Assembly (NCBI GenBank): GCA_007922195.1
Contig: ML681998.1
Location: 20,611,395-20,675,394 of the forward strand
DNA: 64,000 bases
Direction of reading: 5' to 3'
Source: Podocnemis expansa
Taxonomy: Eukaryota; Chordata; Testudines; Podocnemididae
A model generated the notes under the pieces. That model worked only from the letters and a program-made list of their open reading frames with translations, did no database searches and was not told where the DNA came from. The position numbers and the translations under genes are program-made. Below, piece after piece: positions 9,773 through 19,340 of this stretch (the stretch's first letter is position 1; every line of letters starts with the position of its first letter).

Positions 9773-9866
9773 GTGGGACCAGACTCTTAGCTGACATAAA
9801 TGGATACAATTTCATTGAAGTCAATGGAGCTACACTGATTTACACCAGCAGAGGATCTAACTCACA
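9773..9866. repeat. Old palindromic repeat (TTCATTGAAGTCAATGGAGC type)
   Basis: The arm ACCAGACTCTTAGCTGACAT is an imperfect inverted copy of the arm ending GATTTACACCAGCAGAGGAT, joined at TTTCATTGAAGTCAATGG. This symmetric short repeat is familiar from sauropsid genomes. A related copy starts at 35335. Confidence 0.5.
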
Positions 9867-10183
9867 ATTTCAAATGATTTACGCAAACTCTGTGATTAGA
9901 CTTTGCAGTCTGCTGATGCCACTTTGCACAGTTGCTTCCCTACATGTCAGGGGCTCCATTGCACTTGATTCTCCACTATTGAGTGTTAAAGCTCCAGAGA
10001 AGCAGCCCTAAGTTACAGCAGGGCTGGATAATTGAAGATCAGAAAACTGAACTAGCACCCTGTGGTCTTATCACTCCACAGCATCTAAACAGAATTTGTG
10101 GTGGCAAATTTGTCCCTAACATGGCAGATGAGCATGCTACCCAGACTGCCAAAAAGGCAATCAGGTTTGTCTAAAGAAGCAAG

Positions 10184-10535
10184 CAGTCCTGTGGCACTTA
10201 AAGACTAAATGATTTATTTATCGCCTGAGCTTTCGTGGCAGAAAATCCCACATCATCAGATGCTTTGAAGACAGGGTAACTTAGAGAATGGAATGGAAAT
10301 AAATGCAAGGGAGTGTAAGACACGGGATCAGGTCATACAGTAACAGTAAATCATGTCTTACACTCCCTTGCATTAGTTTTCATCCCATTCTGTAAGTTCC
10401 TCCATCTTCAAAGCATCTGATGAAGTAGGATTTTCCCTCATGAAAGCTCATGCGATAAATAAATCTGTTAGTCTTTGAGCGCCACAGGACTCCTTGCTTC
10501 TTTTGCTGAATTGGACTAACACGGCTGCCCCTTTG
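10184..10535. mobile_element. Penelope-type fold-back: two arms, no interior
   Basis: Positions about 10184-10345 and the reverse complement of about 10352-10535 carry the same ordered blocks: CAGTCCTGTGGCACTTAAAG, GATTTATTTATCGC, CATCAGATGCTTTGAAGA and GCAAGGGAGTGTAAGACA. Only a handful of bases separate the arms. The right arm keeps the outer head (ACTAACACGGCTGCC on the plus strand). It corresponds to the element at 6122-6905 with the whole endonuclease region deleted. Confidence 0.75.
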
Positions 10536-10844
10536 GAAAGTTTGCCTGAGAAGCTTTATTATTTATAAACCTTTCCATACAAAATTTGTAGGCCAAATAA
10601 AAATGGGAGAAGGAGAGGAGTGCGGATCAGAGAAAAAAAAGAGATATGAGACAAGAAAGTCCAGGGAGACAGAGCATTCAAGCAGAAGTAGAGATGTAAT
10701 AACTATAGTAAGGTAAGACTTAGAAGGGTAAGTATATGAAAGGACCACACTAGAAAAAGTTGAAAAATGAATGGAAGGAAACACCATTTTGAGTAAAGGG
10801 GGGACTGCTGCCTCTGATTATTATTATAAATATCTGTTTCTGGT
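10536..10844. other. Unannotated non-coding DNA
   Basis: Purine-rich; nothing recognisable. Confidence 0.5.
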
Positions 10845-10960
10845 ATCACAACAGCACCCAAGGGACTCAACTGAGATAACAAACCTACTGCACTAGGTTT
10901 TGTACAGGCATATCAAGACTGTCCCTCGTCCAAAGAGCTAAGGAGCAGATTAAGAAGGGG
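10845..10960 (+). repeat. Old dispersed repeat (CTACTGCACTAGGTTTTGTA type)
   Basis: Blocks AGGGACTCAACTGAGATAAC, CTACTGCACTAGGTTTTGTA, CAGGCATATCAAGACTGTCC and CAAAGAGCTAAGGAG match, in order, the family at 3345-3425 and 5375-5560. Confidence 0.5.
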
Positions 10961-12415
10961 CATAAGAGAGACAAGATCCTATTGACCATGAATGGGATCT
11001 TAGCCCCAAAGTGCCTAAATCCCCTGTGAAAATGATATTTAGGCACTTCTAAATCAGTTAGGCCTTTAAATACCATTAAAAATCTAGCCTTTACTGTACA
11101 AATGAATGAACCGTATAAAGGATTGGAGGGAAAAGCAGCGACAACAATATTTTAGGTGCCTCTCCTGATTCCCCCTGGCATCCTATTCACTGGACTGTGT
11201 TCCTCAGCAATAACTTCCATTTTTGCATATTATTAAACCATTACTGCTCAGGACTCTAACCAGAGCTCATAAAGATGCCTCTGAGCAGAAAACCTTTGCA
11301 CTGTACTGAACTAGATTGCATTAAAGGGCAGAATTCCCAAGAAGTGTTGTGTTCATTCCCTTTTCTTCATATACATCTCCTGGAAAACTCCTCATTCATT
11401 TCAGCCAAGGAGGAATGCAGAGAGATTTGTGACATCACTTGCTGAGATACTGAATACTAATATGGACCTCAAGTGCCTCAAGAATGGCCCTAGGTGAAAG
11501 TTAGTGAATACCATTGCTGTATGCTTATGTGTCAGAGAATCAGATTGGCTGCCTGGATCAATGAGTCATGATGCATACAAAAGCTGGAGGCAAAACTCCA
11601 TAGCATTCAGATTAATTATAAAGATCAGTTATTATGTACCATATAATCTATATAAAGACACTGAAACATTCAGAAAGACAAACCATAACATAAACTAGAC
11701 CTAATATGCAGGAATCTGTGTAGCAGCTGCTAGAAAAGACAAGAAAGATCTAACGAATTTCCTAGGAGAATGACTGTGTGCTGCTCTGGAGTTATCACAG
11801 ATGAGGACGCTTCCTGTATTGATTGATGCTATAAAATACTCACCCCGAACCAACCCAAGGGTGCTCCTCCCAAGAGCACAATGCTTGTGACTTTAGTGGA
11901 AAGAAGAGATAAGGAGAGGATCCTTCAGGCAACCTAGAAAAAAAGAGACATTGAATTCCAAGGGCAAATGATAATGATTTCTCTAGACTTCAGCCAAAAG
12001 ATTCAAGAAAGAAAGGAGGAAGTGGCAAAACTTTAAACAGCCTTTGCAGAGTCTCTAATCCAAGTCTGTCTTATGTATTCAGAAAATTGGAGTTTTACAT
12101 GAAAATTATGCTTACATCTTTTACAATTCAGATTCGGTGAAAAAGATATCACCTCTGCTTTTTCTTTGTGTTTTGCTGGCAGATCCAAGATGATAGGGAG
12201 CCCTAAAATGGAAGTATGAACCCGGATGAGGGAGTGCAAGTATAACCCACATCCCTAATAGGAAAGAACTCTTTACGAGATCCAGAGTGGAGAAGGTGAG
12301 AGCAACGAGTTGTATCTTGGGTCATTGTTGCTAGGCTCGATTAGCACACCACAACCAGAAGTTTCTGGAAACATGTGTGACAGTTTTGGGCATGCTATGG
12401 GTAAGCTCCTACAAG
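10961..12415. other. Unannotated non-coding DNA
   Basis: No recognisable element, RNA gene or sustained coding frame. Confidence 0.55.
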
Positions 12416-12863
12416 CAGGGCCATCCCCAGGTGATCCAGGGTCCAGGGCCAATAGGCCTGTGTGGGGCCCCACACTGGGGTGTGAGTGATGGCCCTGCAG
12501 AGAGGGCTGGTGAAGGGGTGGGGCTCTCCTCTCTCACCCCACATCTGGGCCAGTCATCCACGCCCCTAGGGCGGAACAGCTGGCCCAGGGGAGGGGCAGG
12601 ATAGGGGAGCCTGGCCTCTGGGCTGGCCTGCTCCACCGCTGGGCTGGCTGTTCCCCATCCTGGGGGTGGGGTGAACCAACCCAGAGCGGAAGCCTACTCT
12701 GTGCTACCGCCCTCCCTTCCCCGCTGCCTTCGGCAGGACAGAGGAGGGGACACCACAGCCATGTGGGGGGCAGTGGTGTGGGTCCCGTGCTGCCCTGCTC
12801 ATGGCAGTACAGCACAAGGCCTAGGGTGATCACCCCTCTCACTCCCCCTTAAGGGCGTCCCTC
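12416..12863. mobile_element. GC-rich hAT-like non-autonomous element
   Basis: A sharp GC-rich island in AT-rich surroundings. It begins CAGGGCCATCCC and ends GGGCGTCCCTC, a weak TIR. The flanking octamers CCTACAAG (12408-12415) and ACCAGAAG (12864-12871) agree at five of eight positions, as expected for a decayed hAT duplication. The long open frames on both strands reflect GC content and have no domain. Confidence 0.45.
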
Positions 12864-13424
12864 ACCAGAAGTTGAAATAATGCATTCCTTTCAGGGCAAA
12901 CAGTAAAGGCAGCTGCTTCCCAAAAGGACACATGATCTGTGTGGGTTATTTATTTGATTGCAGTCATATTATTTCATCAAATTGTCTTCCCTAGCATGGT
13001 CTCCCAACATGTCTCATTTAAAGGAGGTATTAGGGAAAAGTAATCTATATTTTGCTATTATCAGACTTGTATTTTTCTTGTAAGGTGTTACACAGTTATA
13101 TACTTAAATACTGATTGGTTGGTTAATTAGTTAGCTGACTGACTGAGTCCACAGGCTGAAAAAGAGAAAGAGTCTACATGGGGGTCAAATGGAGATTCTG
13201 GTAGCAAGGGGAATAAGATATTATTGTAGCGTTTTTGACTCAGTAAACTGTATAAAGTTGATGGAAAAATGACAGACTCAGGTGAACTCAACTTTAGTTT
13301 TTGGAATGCTAATGACTTCTCATGATGTTTCTGCATGGACTAATCTGCTTAATTTTTTATTATGCTTTTATTTACAATTATGATAATGTCTGTGGACTAC
13401 AAAGTAGCATTATTTAGTAGACAT
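12864..13424. other. Unannotated non-coding DNA
   Basis: Nothing recognisable. Confidence 0.55.
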
Positions 13425-13427
13425 TAA

Positions 13428-13902
13428 GGCTATATCTACACTTGCAATTTAGTTCAAATTAAGGAGGTTTAATTTGAGCTAAATTAGTCCATGGCCATGC
13501 TGGCTTTCATTAGTTTGAACTAAGGAAAGTTTATTTCAAACTTGTAAAACTTGCTTTTAGTTCTAACTAACCCAGTGGAGCTGCGTTAGTTTGAACTGTT
13601 AGTTCGAACTTAAACTCAGTTAAACCTTCTTCCTCCCAGGGTGCATGACACCAGGGAGGAAGTGCTTTCCTCTTTTTATGGGACAGGGTGGGGGGAATCA
13701 CCTTTCTTGGGTGCCACGTTGCCACTTTTCCCGTGGTGCCCCCCCCCCAGTCGAACTAGCAAGGCCTGTGCATGGACATGCTAGTTTGATTTAGGTTTCT
13801 AGTGGGGACATGCTAGTTTGAACTAAGTTAGTTCGAATTAATCAAAATTAGTTTGCACTTATTAGTTAGTTTGAACTAGCTTTCTAAAGTGTAGACATAG
13901 CA
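13428..13902. mobile_element. Harbinger-type MITE
   Basis: TIRs GGCTATATCTACACT and AGTGTAGACATAGCA, flanked by TAA and AAA (13425-13427, 13903-13905), a near-match for a 3-bp duplication. Many TTAGTTTGAACTAA-type motifs lie in both halves. The core TTCTTCCTCCCAGGGTGCAT and CGTGGTGCCCC segments align with 3429-4309, showing where that copy gained its extra block. Confidence 0.8.
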
Positions 13903-14164
13903 AAAGCTATTATGTTTATTATAAAATAATACAAAGTTGCTATTTAAGAGTTAAGGTTATTCCTCTTGTTTCTTTTTGACTCTGTTGTGCAGAGATTGAC
14001 CCTGTGCAGTCCTTGGTGCAAATCCTCAAATGACTGAATTCTAACTGTGTGTTTTACTACAGGAAGTAGTTTTACTACAGAAGCACTAGGAGAGGGCAAT
14101 AAACTGCACTTTAGTCCACCCAAAAGTAACACAAGCTCATCTGCCTTTATAGTATTGTCCCTAT

Positions 14165-14550
14165 TTAAATGGCTCAGTCATAGGCTAGAGGTGTATTGCT
14201 GGACTGGGTGTATGAGATCTTGAGGCCTGGGTTGTGCAGGATGGTCCCTTCTGACCTCAGAGTCCATGGCTATGTCTACGCTGCCAAATTAGCCTCGATT
14301 AAGGAGGCTTAGTCCAGACTATCTTGGTCCATGTCTAAACTAGCCTTTGGCTAGTTCAAACTAAAGAACTTTTTGCTAGTTACTTCGAACAGTTAGTTTG
14401 AACTTAGCACTTAGTTTGAACTAACCACATTTTTTTAGTTTGAACTAACGTTTAATTAGTTCAGATTAACCCAGAACTGCTTAGTTCATACTAAGGAAGT
14501 CTGAACTAAGCTTGTTAATGTAGGCATGGCCTATGAGTCTAATTACTCCA
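14165..14550 (+). mobile_element. CR1 LINE 3' tail, split by a MITE
   Basis: TAGAGGTGTATTGCTGGACT, GATCTTGAGGCCTGGGTTGT and GGTCCCTTCTGACCTCAGAG match a CR1-type 3' tail. The tail breaks after GAGTCCAT at 14267 and resumes at 14532 with TATGAGTCTA, which is the expected continuation. Confidence 0.65.
14268..14531. mobile_element. MITE inserted in CR1 tail
   Basis: TIRs GGCTATGTCTACGCT and AATGTAGGCATGGCC. Flanks are CAT and TAT, and the CR1 consensus would read TAT at this site, so a TAT duplication with one later change fits. The interior holds several TTAGTTTGAACTAA-type repeats but no shared core, so it is a different subtype from 13428-13902. Confidence 0.78.
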
Positions 14551-16199
14551 ATTTTCTCTGTATTAAATCAGCAGTGTTAACAGACAAAGAATTTATGAGC
14601 ACCAAGAGATTGGTCACCTGTTAGTTCCATTTGGTGTTGCATGTCTGTTCTTTCTCATGTCTTCCTTAATCTGTATACTTGCCTGTAGCACATCAACCCT
14701 AATATGGGTCCTAATGAAATCCATCCAGACTCCCCTGAGATGGTCTTATGTCAACTGAAGAGCTATGGTACACTATTATGGAGTTCATTCACCAGAACAG
14801 TGGCTCCTGCTGGCCTTCTAATGGACTAGCTCTCTCAGCCAGCAAACCTTTTTCTGGTGGTGTCTCTCCCATTGCCTTCTCCACTTTCAGACCCGCCTTA
14901 GTTCAGCAACATCCTTTTTATGACTTGGTCTGCTGACCATGTCAACATCCATATTTCCCCCGTTTTAGGAGGGAAGTGTTTCAGTTCAATAGTCCAACTA
15001 CTTCTCCAGTGGTGAGTGTGTCAGGGGACTTCGGCTCATCCACTACTCCAAGGCCTGACCCAGGTGTAATTGGCAGCTTCCTTATCAGTCTATTTAACTT
15101 CTCTTCCAATCCTGTTTCAATTCCCTGGGCCACTTCCCTGCAATTCCAGCACCTTCTTTGTCCCCTTCTCCATTCATTCAGCCAGACATTCGGAGCAGCC
15201 AGCCAAGAGCTCCCTTTTGCTCCCCCATTCGCTGCCAGTACCTTCTCTATCCAAGGTACTATCCATCTGGCAGCCCACTATCCTTATTCTCTGGACTCTC
15301 CTCAGCAATTGACCCTGCTCTGCTCTACAGTTTTCTTTTACGTGAGCAAACTGCACCCTGTTTGGCTGCTCTGTGCAGCCTCTTTTGCCAATTAGCTTCT
15401 CACTGCACAGCCTCTGTAGGTTGCTTTTAACCTACCCCACCACATACCTAAAACACGTACTATGTCTCTGAGTCATACCACCTCTTTCAGTCTCTCATTA
15501 ATGACTAGTCAGGCCCAGCTTCCATACCCATGGTCCAGTTCATTTAAGCCAAGCACTAACAAAATTATCTGTTCTCTATTCTTTTATAACAAGCTGTGTT
15601 TATTTCACCTCTTCCTTTTGTTACCAGTTTCACAGTGGGAAAATACTATTTGCAGATTCTATTTACTATTGTACCATTACTGTATTTCTTCTCCATCTAC
15701 AAATAGCAATCATAATTGACACAGTCAAATTATTGATTTCATGTGGTGCTCAAGATCCAGGTTCTTCTCACCTTGCAAATTGCAATTTTCCTTCCCAATA
15801 TTATAAATTCTCTTTCCCACTAATGTGGTTCAGATCAGTGTGTTATTCATCAATCTTAACCATTTCTTCTCCTTTATTTCTACTGCTCCCTGTTCCTTAA
15901 ATGGAAAACATATTTAGTGCTGTGTGTGCTAGAAGCAATTGTTCAAGAAACATTATTATTCAGTGAATCAACAATAGCATTTACAGATTTATTCACCTAT
16001 TTTAAAGTTTGCACAGTGTAGTGCATATTGCTGCAAGTCATTGCCTACTGTTGCAAGGTTGAAGTTTTAATTTCTCCTCCTTTTCAATGTGTGGTCTAAA
16101 TCCTACATGTACTTAAAAGGTTAATTTTAAGGTTCAGTCCTTTTGCAGAACGTCTACAGTGAAGATACTGCTGAGTCATATATATATAAAGGGAATAAG
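14551..16199. other. Unannotated, pyrimidine-rich in part
   Basis: Positions about 14740-15440 are C/T-rich and have several overlapping open frames, none with a recognisable domain. The phrases CACTACTTCTCCAGTGGTGA and AATTCCCTGGGCCACTTCCC resemble a dispersed turtle repeat I cannot name. The rest is plain AT-rich DNA. Confidence 0.4.
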
Positions 16200-17505
16200 G
16201 ACTACTCTTACAGAAAGACAATGGACAAAATAATCAAACAGTCAATATGTAAAGCACCTTGAAGAAAATAAGGTACTAAGTAATAGTCAACATGGATTCA
16301 TTAAGAACAAAGCATGTCAAACCAATTTAATATCCTCCTATGACAGGATAACAAGGCTTGTGGATGGCAAGAAGTAACAGATGTGACATATCCCTACTTT
16401 AATAAGGCCTTTGATACTTTCTCACATGACCCACTCAAAAGCAAACTAGGAAATACAGTCTAGGAAAATCTACATTAGGGTGGGTGCACAACTGGTTGGA
16501 AAACTGTGCTCAGAGAGTAGTTATCAATTATTCATAATCAAGCTAGAAGGGCAATATTGAGTGAGCTTACATAGGGACTTGTTTTGGCTTTGGTTCTGTT
16601 CAGTATCTTTATAAAATGATTTGGCTAGTGGCATAAAGAGTATATTTACAACCTTTATGGATGATACCATGCTTGGAGGAGTTGCAAGCATTTTGGATGC
16701 AAGGATTAGAATTCAAAATGATCTTGACAAACTGGAAGCAATAAATAGGCTGAAATGCAATACAGACAAATACAAAGAACTTGCTTAAGAAGGAGTAAAT
16801 CAATTGAGCAAATACAAATTGGGAAATCACTGCATAAGAGTATTGCAATAGCAGATCTGGAGATGACAGTAGACCCAAACTAAACATGAGTCAATAATGT
16901 AACCCTGTTGTGAAAAAAAATTAATGTAATTCTGGAATATATTAGCAAGAGTGTTTTAGGCAAGGCATGGAAAGTAGTTCTTTCTTCCCTGTCAAGTACT
17001 GACAAGGCTTCAAATGGGGTATTGTTTCTAGTTCTGGGCACCACACATCAATAAAGATGAGGATAAAGCAGAAAGTTCAGAGGAGAAAAACAAAAATGTT
17101 TTAAGGTCTAGAAAACATGACCTACAAGGAAAGATTGAAAACAATGGTTTTTAGTAGTATAGAGAAGAGAGGATTGATGGCGTATATAATAGTGGACTTC
17201 AAAATGATTACATAAAAGGTTGTTATGAACAGGAGGGTTGTAAATTATTCTCCTTAACTGCTGAGAACAGGCCAAAAACTAATGGACTTAAATTGCAGCA
17301 AGGGGATTTTGGACACACATAAGAAAATCTTCCTCCCTGCAAGGAAGTTAAGCACTGGAACAAATTACCTAAGAAGGCTGTGATTTTTAAGAACAGACTT
17401 GACTGTCAAGGTTATTCTTGTTAATACTTAGTTTGGCCTCAGTGCAGGAAACTGGACTGGATGACCTAACAAGGTCCTCTCCAGTCTTAGATTCTAGTAC
17501 TCTGC
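16200..17505 (+). mobile_element. CR1 LINE, 5'-truncated, RT end plus 3' UTR
   Basis: Collinear with turtle CR1 for about 1.3 kb. It has GTCAACATGGATTCATTAAG, the RT core, CTAGTTCTGGGCACCACACA, the 3' UTR block CTTAAATTGCAGCAAGGGGA, and the terminal ACTGGATGACCTAACAAGG with TCTTAGATTCTA. CR1 copies by target-primed reverse transcription and is usually 5'-truncated, as here. Numerous stops and indels mark an old copy. Confidence 0.88.
16280..16900 (+). pseudogene. CR1 reverse transcriptase C-terminal part, broken
   Basis: Translated pieces in changing frames follow the CR1 RT. NKAFDTFSHD near 16401-16430 corresponds to the SKAFDxVSH motif. A region matching LFSIFI lies near 16605. The catalytic motif is read as FMDDT at 16654-16668, equivalent to F(A/V)DDT with both aspartates kept. 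It is followed by the conserved GGVASILDARIRIQNDLDKLE. Stops are frequent in the first half. The best-preserved stretch, 16648-16785, is open. RT would copy the element RNA at a nicked target; this copy cannot be translated through. Confidence 0.83.
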
Positions 17506-18395
17506 ATCAAGTTGGGACTAAACAAAGCAGCTGTCAGGCAACCTCCACCAGCAGGGCTAACACAGGCAGGGCTGACAGCTGCTTTCCTCCTGGACTCTGA
17601 GAAGAACAGAGATAGTATTGCACAGCTTCTTCTTGGAAGCAGATGAGATAGATGTTTTGAGAAAAGAATCAAAGTAGCCTCTTTTCTGGGCAATCTGACA
17701 GGAACTCGTGAGACATCACCATCGATGGATACTATTATCATTATTTCTGAAAGATGTTTAGACTCTTCTAGCAATGCTCTACAACAGTCCCTGCAGCAAT
17801 GAGAATAGTATTGCTCTTTATTTTGTTTCTTACCTTTGTCAGTATCTTCTCTCCCTTTCCTAGAAAAGCAGCACCCAGTTTAAATTTAATGAAAATTCTA
17901 AGATTCTAATTGTCCATGGCAGGAGATGAGAAAAATTCTGTCCTGGGGGACAAAAGGCAGACGGGAAGAGTTCACCAGTTCAGTGCTGCCAAGGTCATAG
18001 ACAGGTATTTGGGAGAGACTGAACTCTATGCCACTGACTGAGGACTTGCAAAAAGTATGGCAGTTTTATATGCCCTGGGATTCCAGAAGTGGACAATCCA
18101 AATGATGGCCTACCAGCCTGCTATTAAAAACTGATAGAATGATCATGAGAGTGTTAACCATATATTATGAAGAGATGTACCACATGCTAAAGCCACTTAC
18201 TAATCCACATCTCTCAATGGGAAATAAGTTCCCAACTCCACAGGTAGCTTTGAAAAATCTTACCACAAGTACTCTGGAGATGTCGCCTTATTTTTAGAGA
18301 AAGAATAAACTGTCAGTACAGGACAAATACCAACTGTGGATTTCAAACTTCTAGCACTACAAAATTGTCATTGAAAACCCTTGAAATATGAAAAA
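17506..18395. other. Unannotated non-coding DNA
   Basis: Nothing recognisable. Confidence 0.5.
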
Positions 18396-18530
18396 CAAAC
18401 AAACAAACAAACAAGGAGTACTGTGGCACTTTTAAAGACTAACAAATGTATTTAATGCATGATCTTCTGTGGGAGAAAATCCCACTTCATCAGATGCTTT
18501 GCTGAACTAGACTAACATGGCTACCTCCAA
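18396..18530. mobile_element. Penelope-type terminal pair, extreme deletion
   Basis: A short (AAAC)n run leads into GTACTGTGGCACTTTTAAAG and CACTTCATCAGATGCTTTG, the usual left arm. It joins directly to CTGAACTAGACTAACATGGC, which is the reverse complement of the arm's outer head. So it has one nearly full arm plus only the outermost bases of the opposite arm. Confidence 0.68.
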
Positions 18531-18564
18531 ATACGGTTTGTATGGAAGTCTAATGTAGACAGCA

Positions 18565-19340
18565 TGCTTGGTGGCCAAATCTATACAAATACTGAAAAAT
18601 GCTTTCATAATTATGAACCTTGTCCATTTCACAGCCAAAAGGTTAGTCTTTGAACAACAAATCCTGATATTTCTTCATTGCACCCATGGAAGTGAATTCA
18701 TTTTGCCAGCTCTTTCTAGTTTAAAACTTTCTGATAGTGGTAGACGGACCATCAAAATTACCAGAATTCATTTTAATGTCCTTCATTAATACAGTCAGAA
18801 CCATTAAAGATCATGCTTCACTTTTGTGATTCATGACTTACCTGAGGAATTTATATCTGATATAATGGACCCCCAGTTTACATCACAAGAACTGAAGAAG
18901 TTTTTGCAAGTTGATAATATTTGACATGTTTTATCTATGCCCTACCATCAGAGTTCTAATGGGAAACCAAATGTTTTTAGAACTTTTAAAACTACCATGG
19001 AAACTGTCAGGAGAGATATGCTATCTTTAAATCAGAAAATAGCTTCTTTCCTGCTATCTTATCGAACAACACCATATAGTTCTACAAAATGTATGCCTGC
19101 TAAACTACTAATGGGAAGATGTTTATGTACTAGACTGGAAGCTATGAGTCCTTACTTGGGTAACCATATGGAAAAAAAATTATATCTCCTTGGAACAAAA
19201 CAAAGTGTTTAGAAACTGGAATTCCTGGACTAGTTTGAATATTGAAAGAAATTTGGATTAAATGCCTAAAAACATTAGAAAAAATTATATATTATGGCTA
19301 GAAAAGTCACACTGTTCAGGTGAAAGGCTGATCATATAAC
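18565..19340 (+). pseudogene. Ty3/gypsy integrase, frameshifted remnant
   Basis: Integrase inserts the cDNA of the LTR retrotransposon. Reading the plus strand with frame changes gives the end of the zinc-binding domain (a WWPNL motif near 18570), then the core. FLIVVDGPSKLPEF is the first-aspartate strand, and EFISDIMDPQFTS near 18850-18890 holds the second catalytic aspartate region. It continues as KKFLQV, HVLSMPYHQSSNGKPN and FLLSYRTTPYSSTKCMPAKLL. Downstream, WNSWTSLNIERN resembles the C-terminal strand domain. Frameshifts occur in the first third, and a TGA lies just before HVLSMPYH. The rest of pol, gag and the LTRs are not seen nearby. The YHxSSNGxxE/P motif makes the family certain; the clade cannot be fixed by eye. 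Confidence 0.85.

Noticed and set aside
12377..12842. GC-rich island considered as a CpG-island promoter with an exon
   Set aside because: Bounded by TIR-like ends and a partial 8-bp duplication, not CpG-dense, and no splice-supported frame.
14740..15440. C/T-rich segment with Ser/Pro-rich open frames considered as an exon
   Set aside because: Frames overlap in all three phases without a domain; phrases resemble a dispersed repeat.
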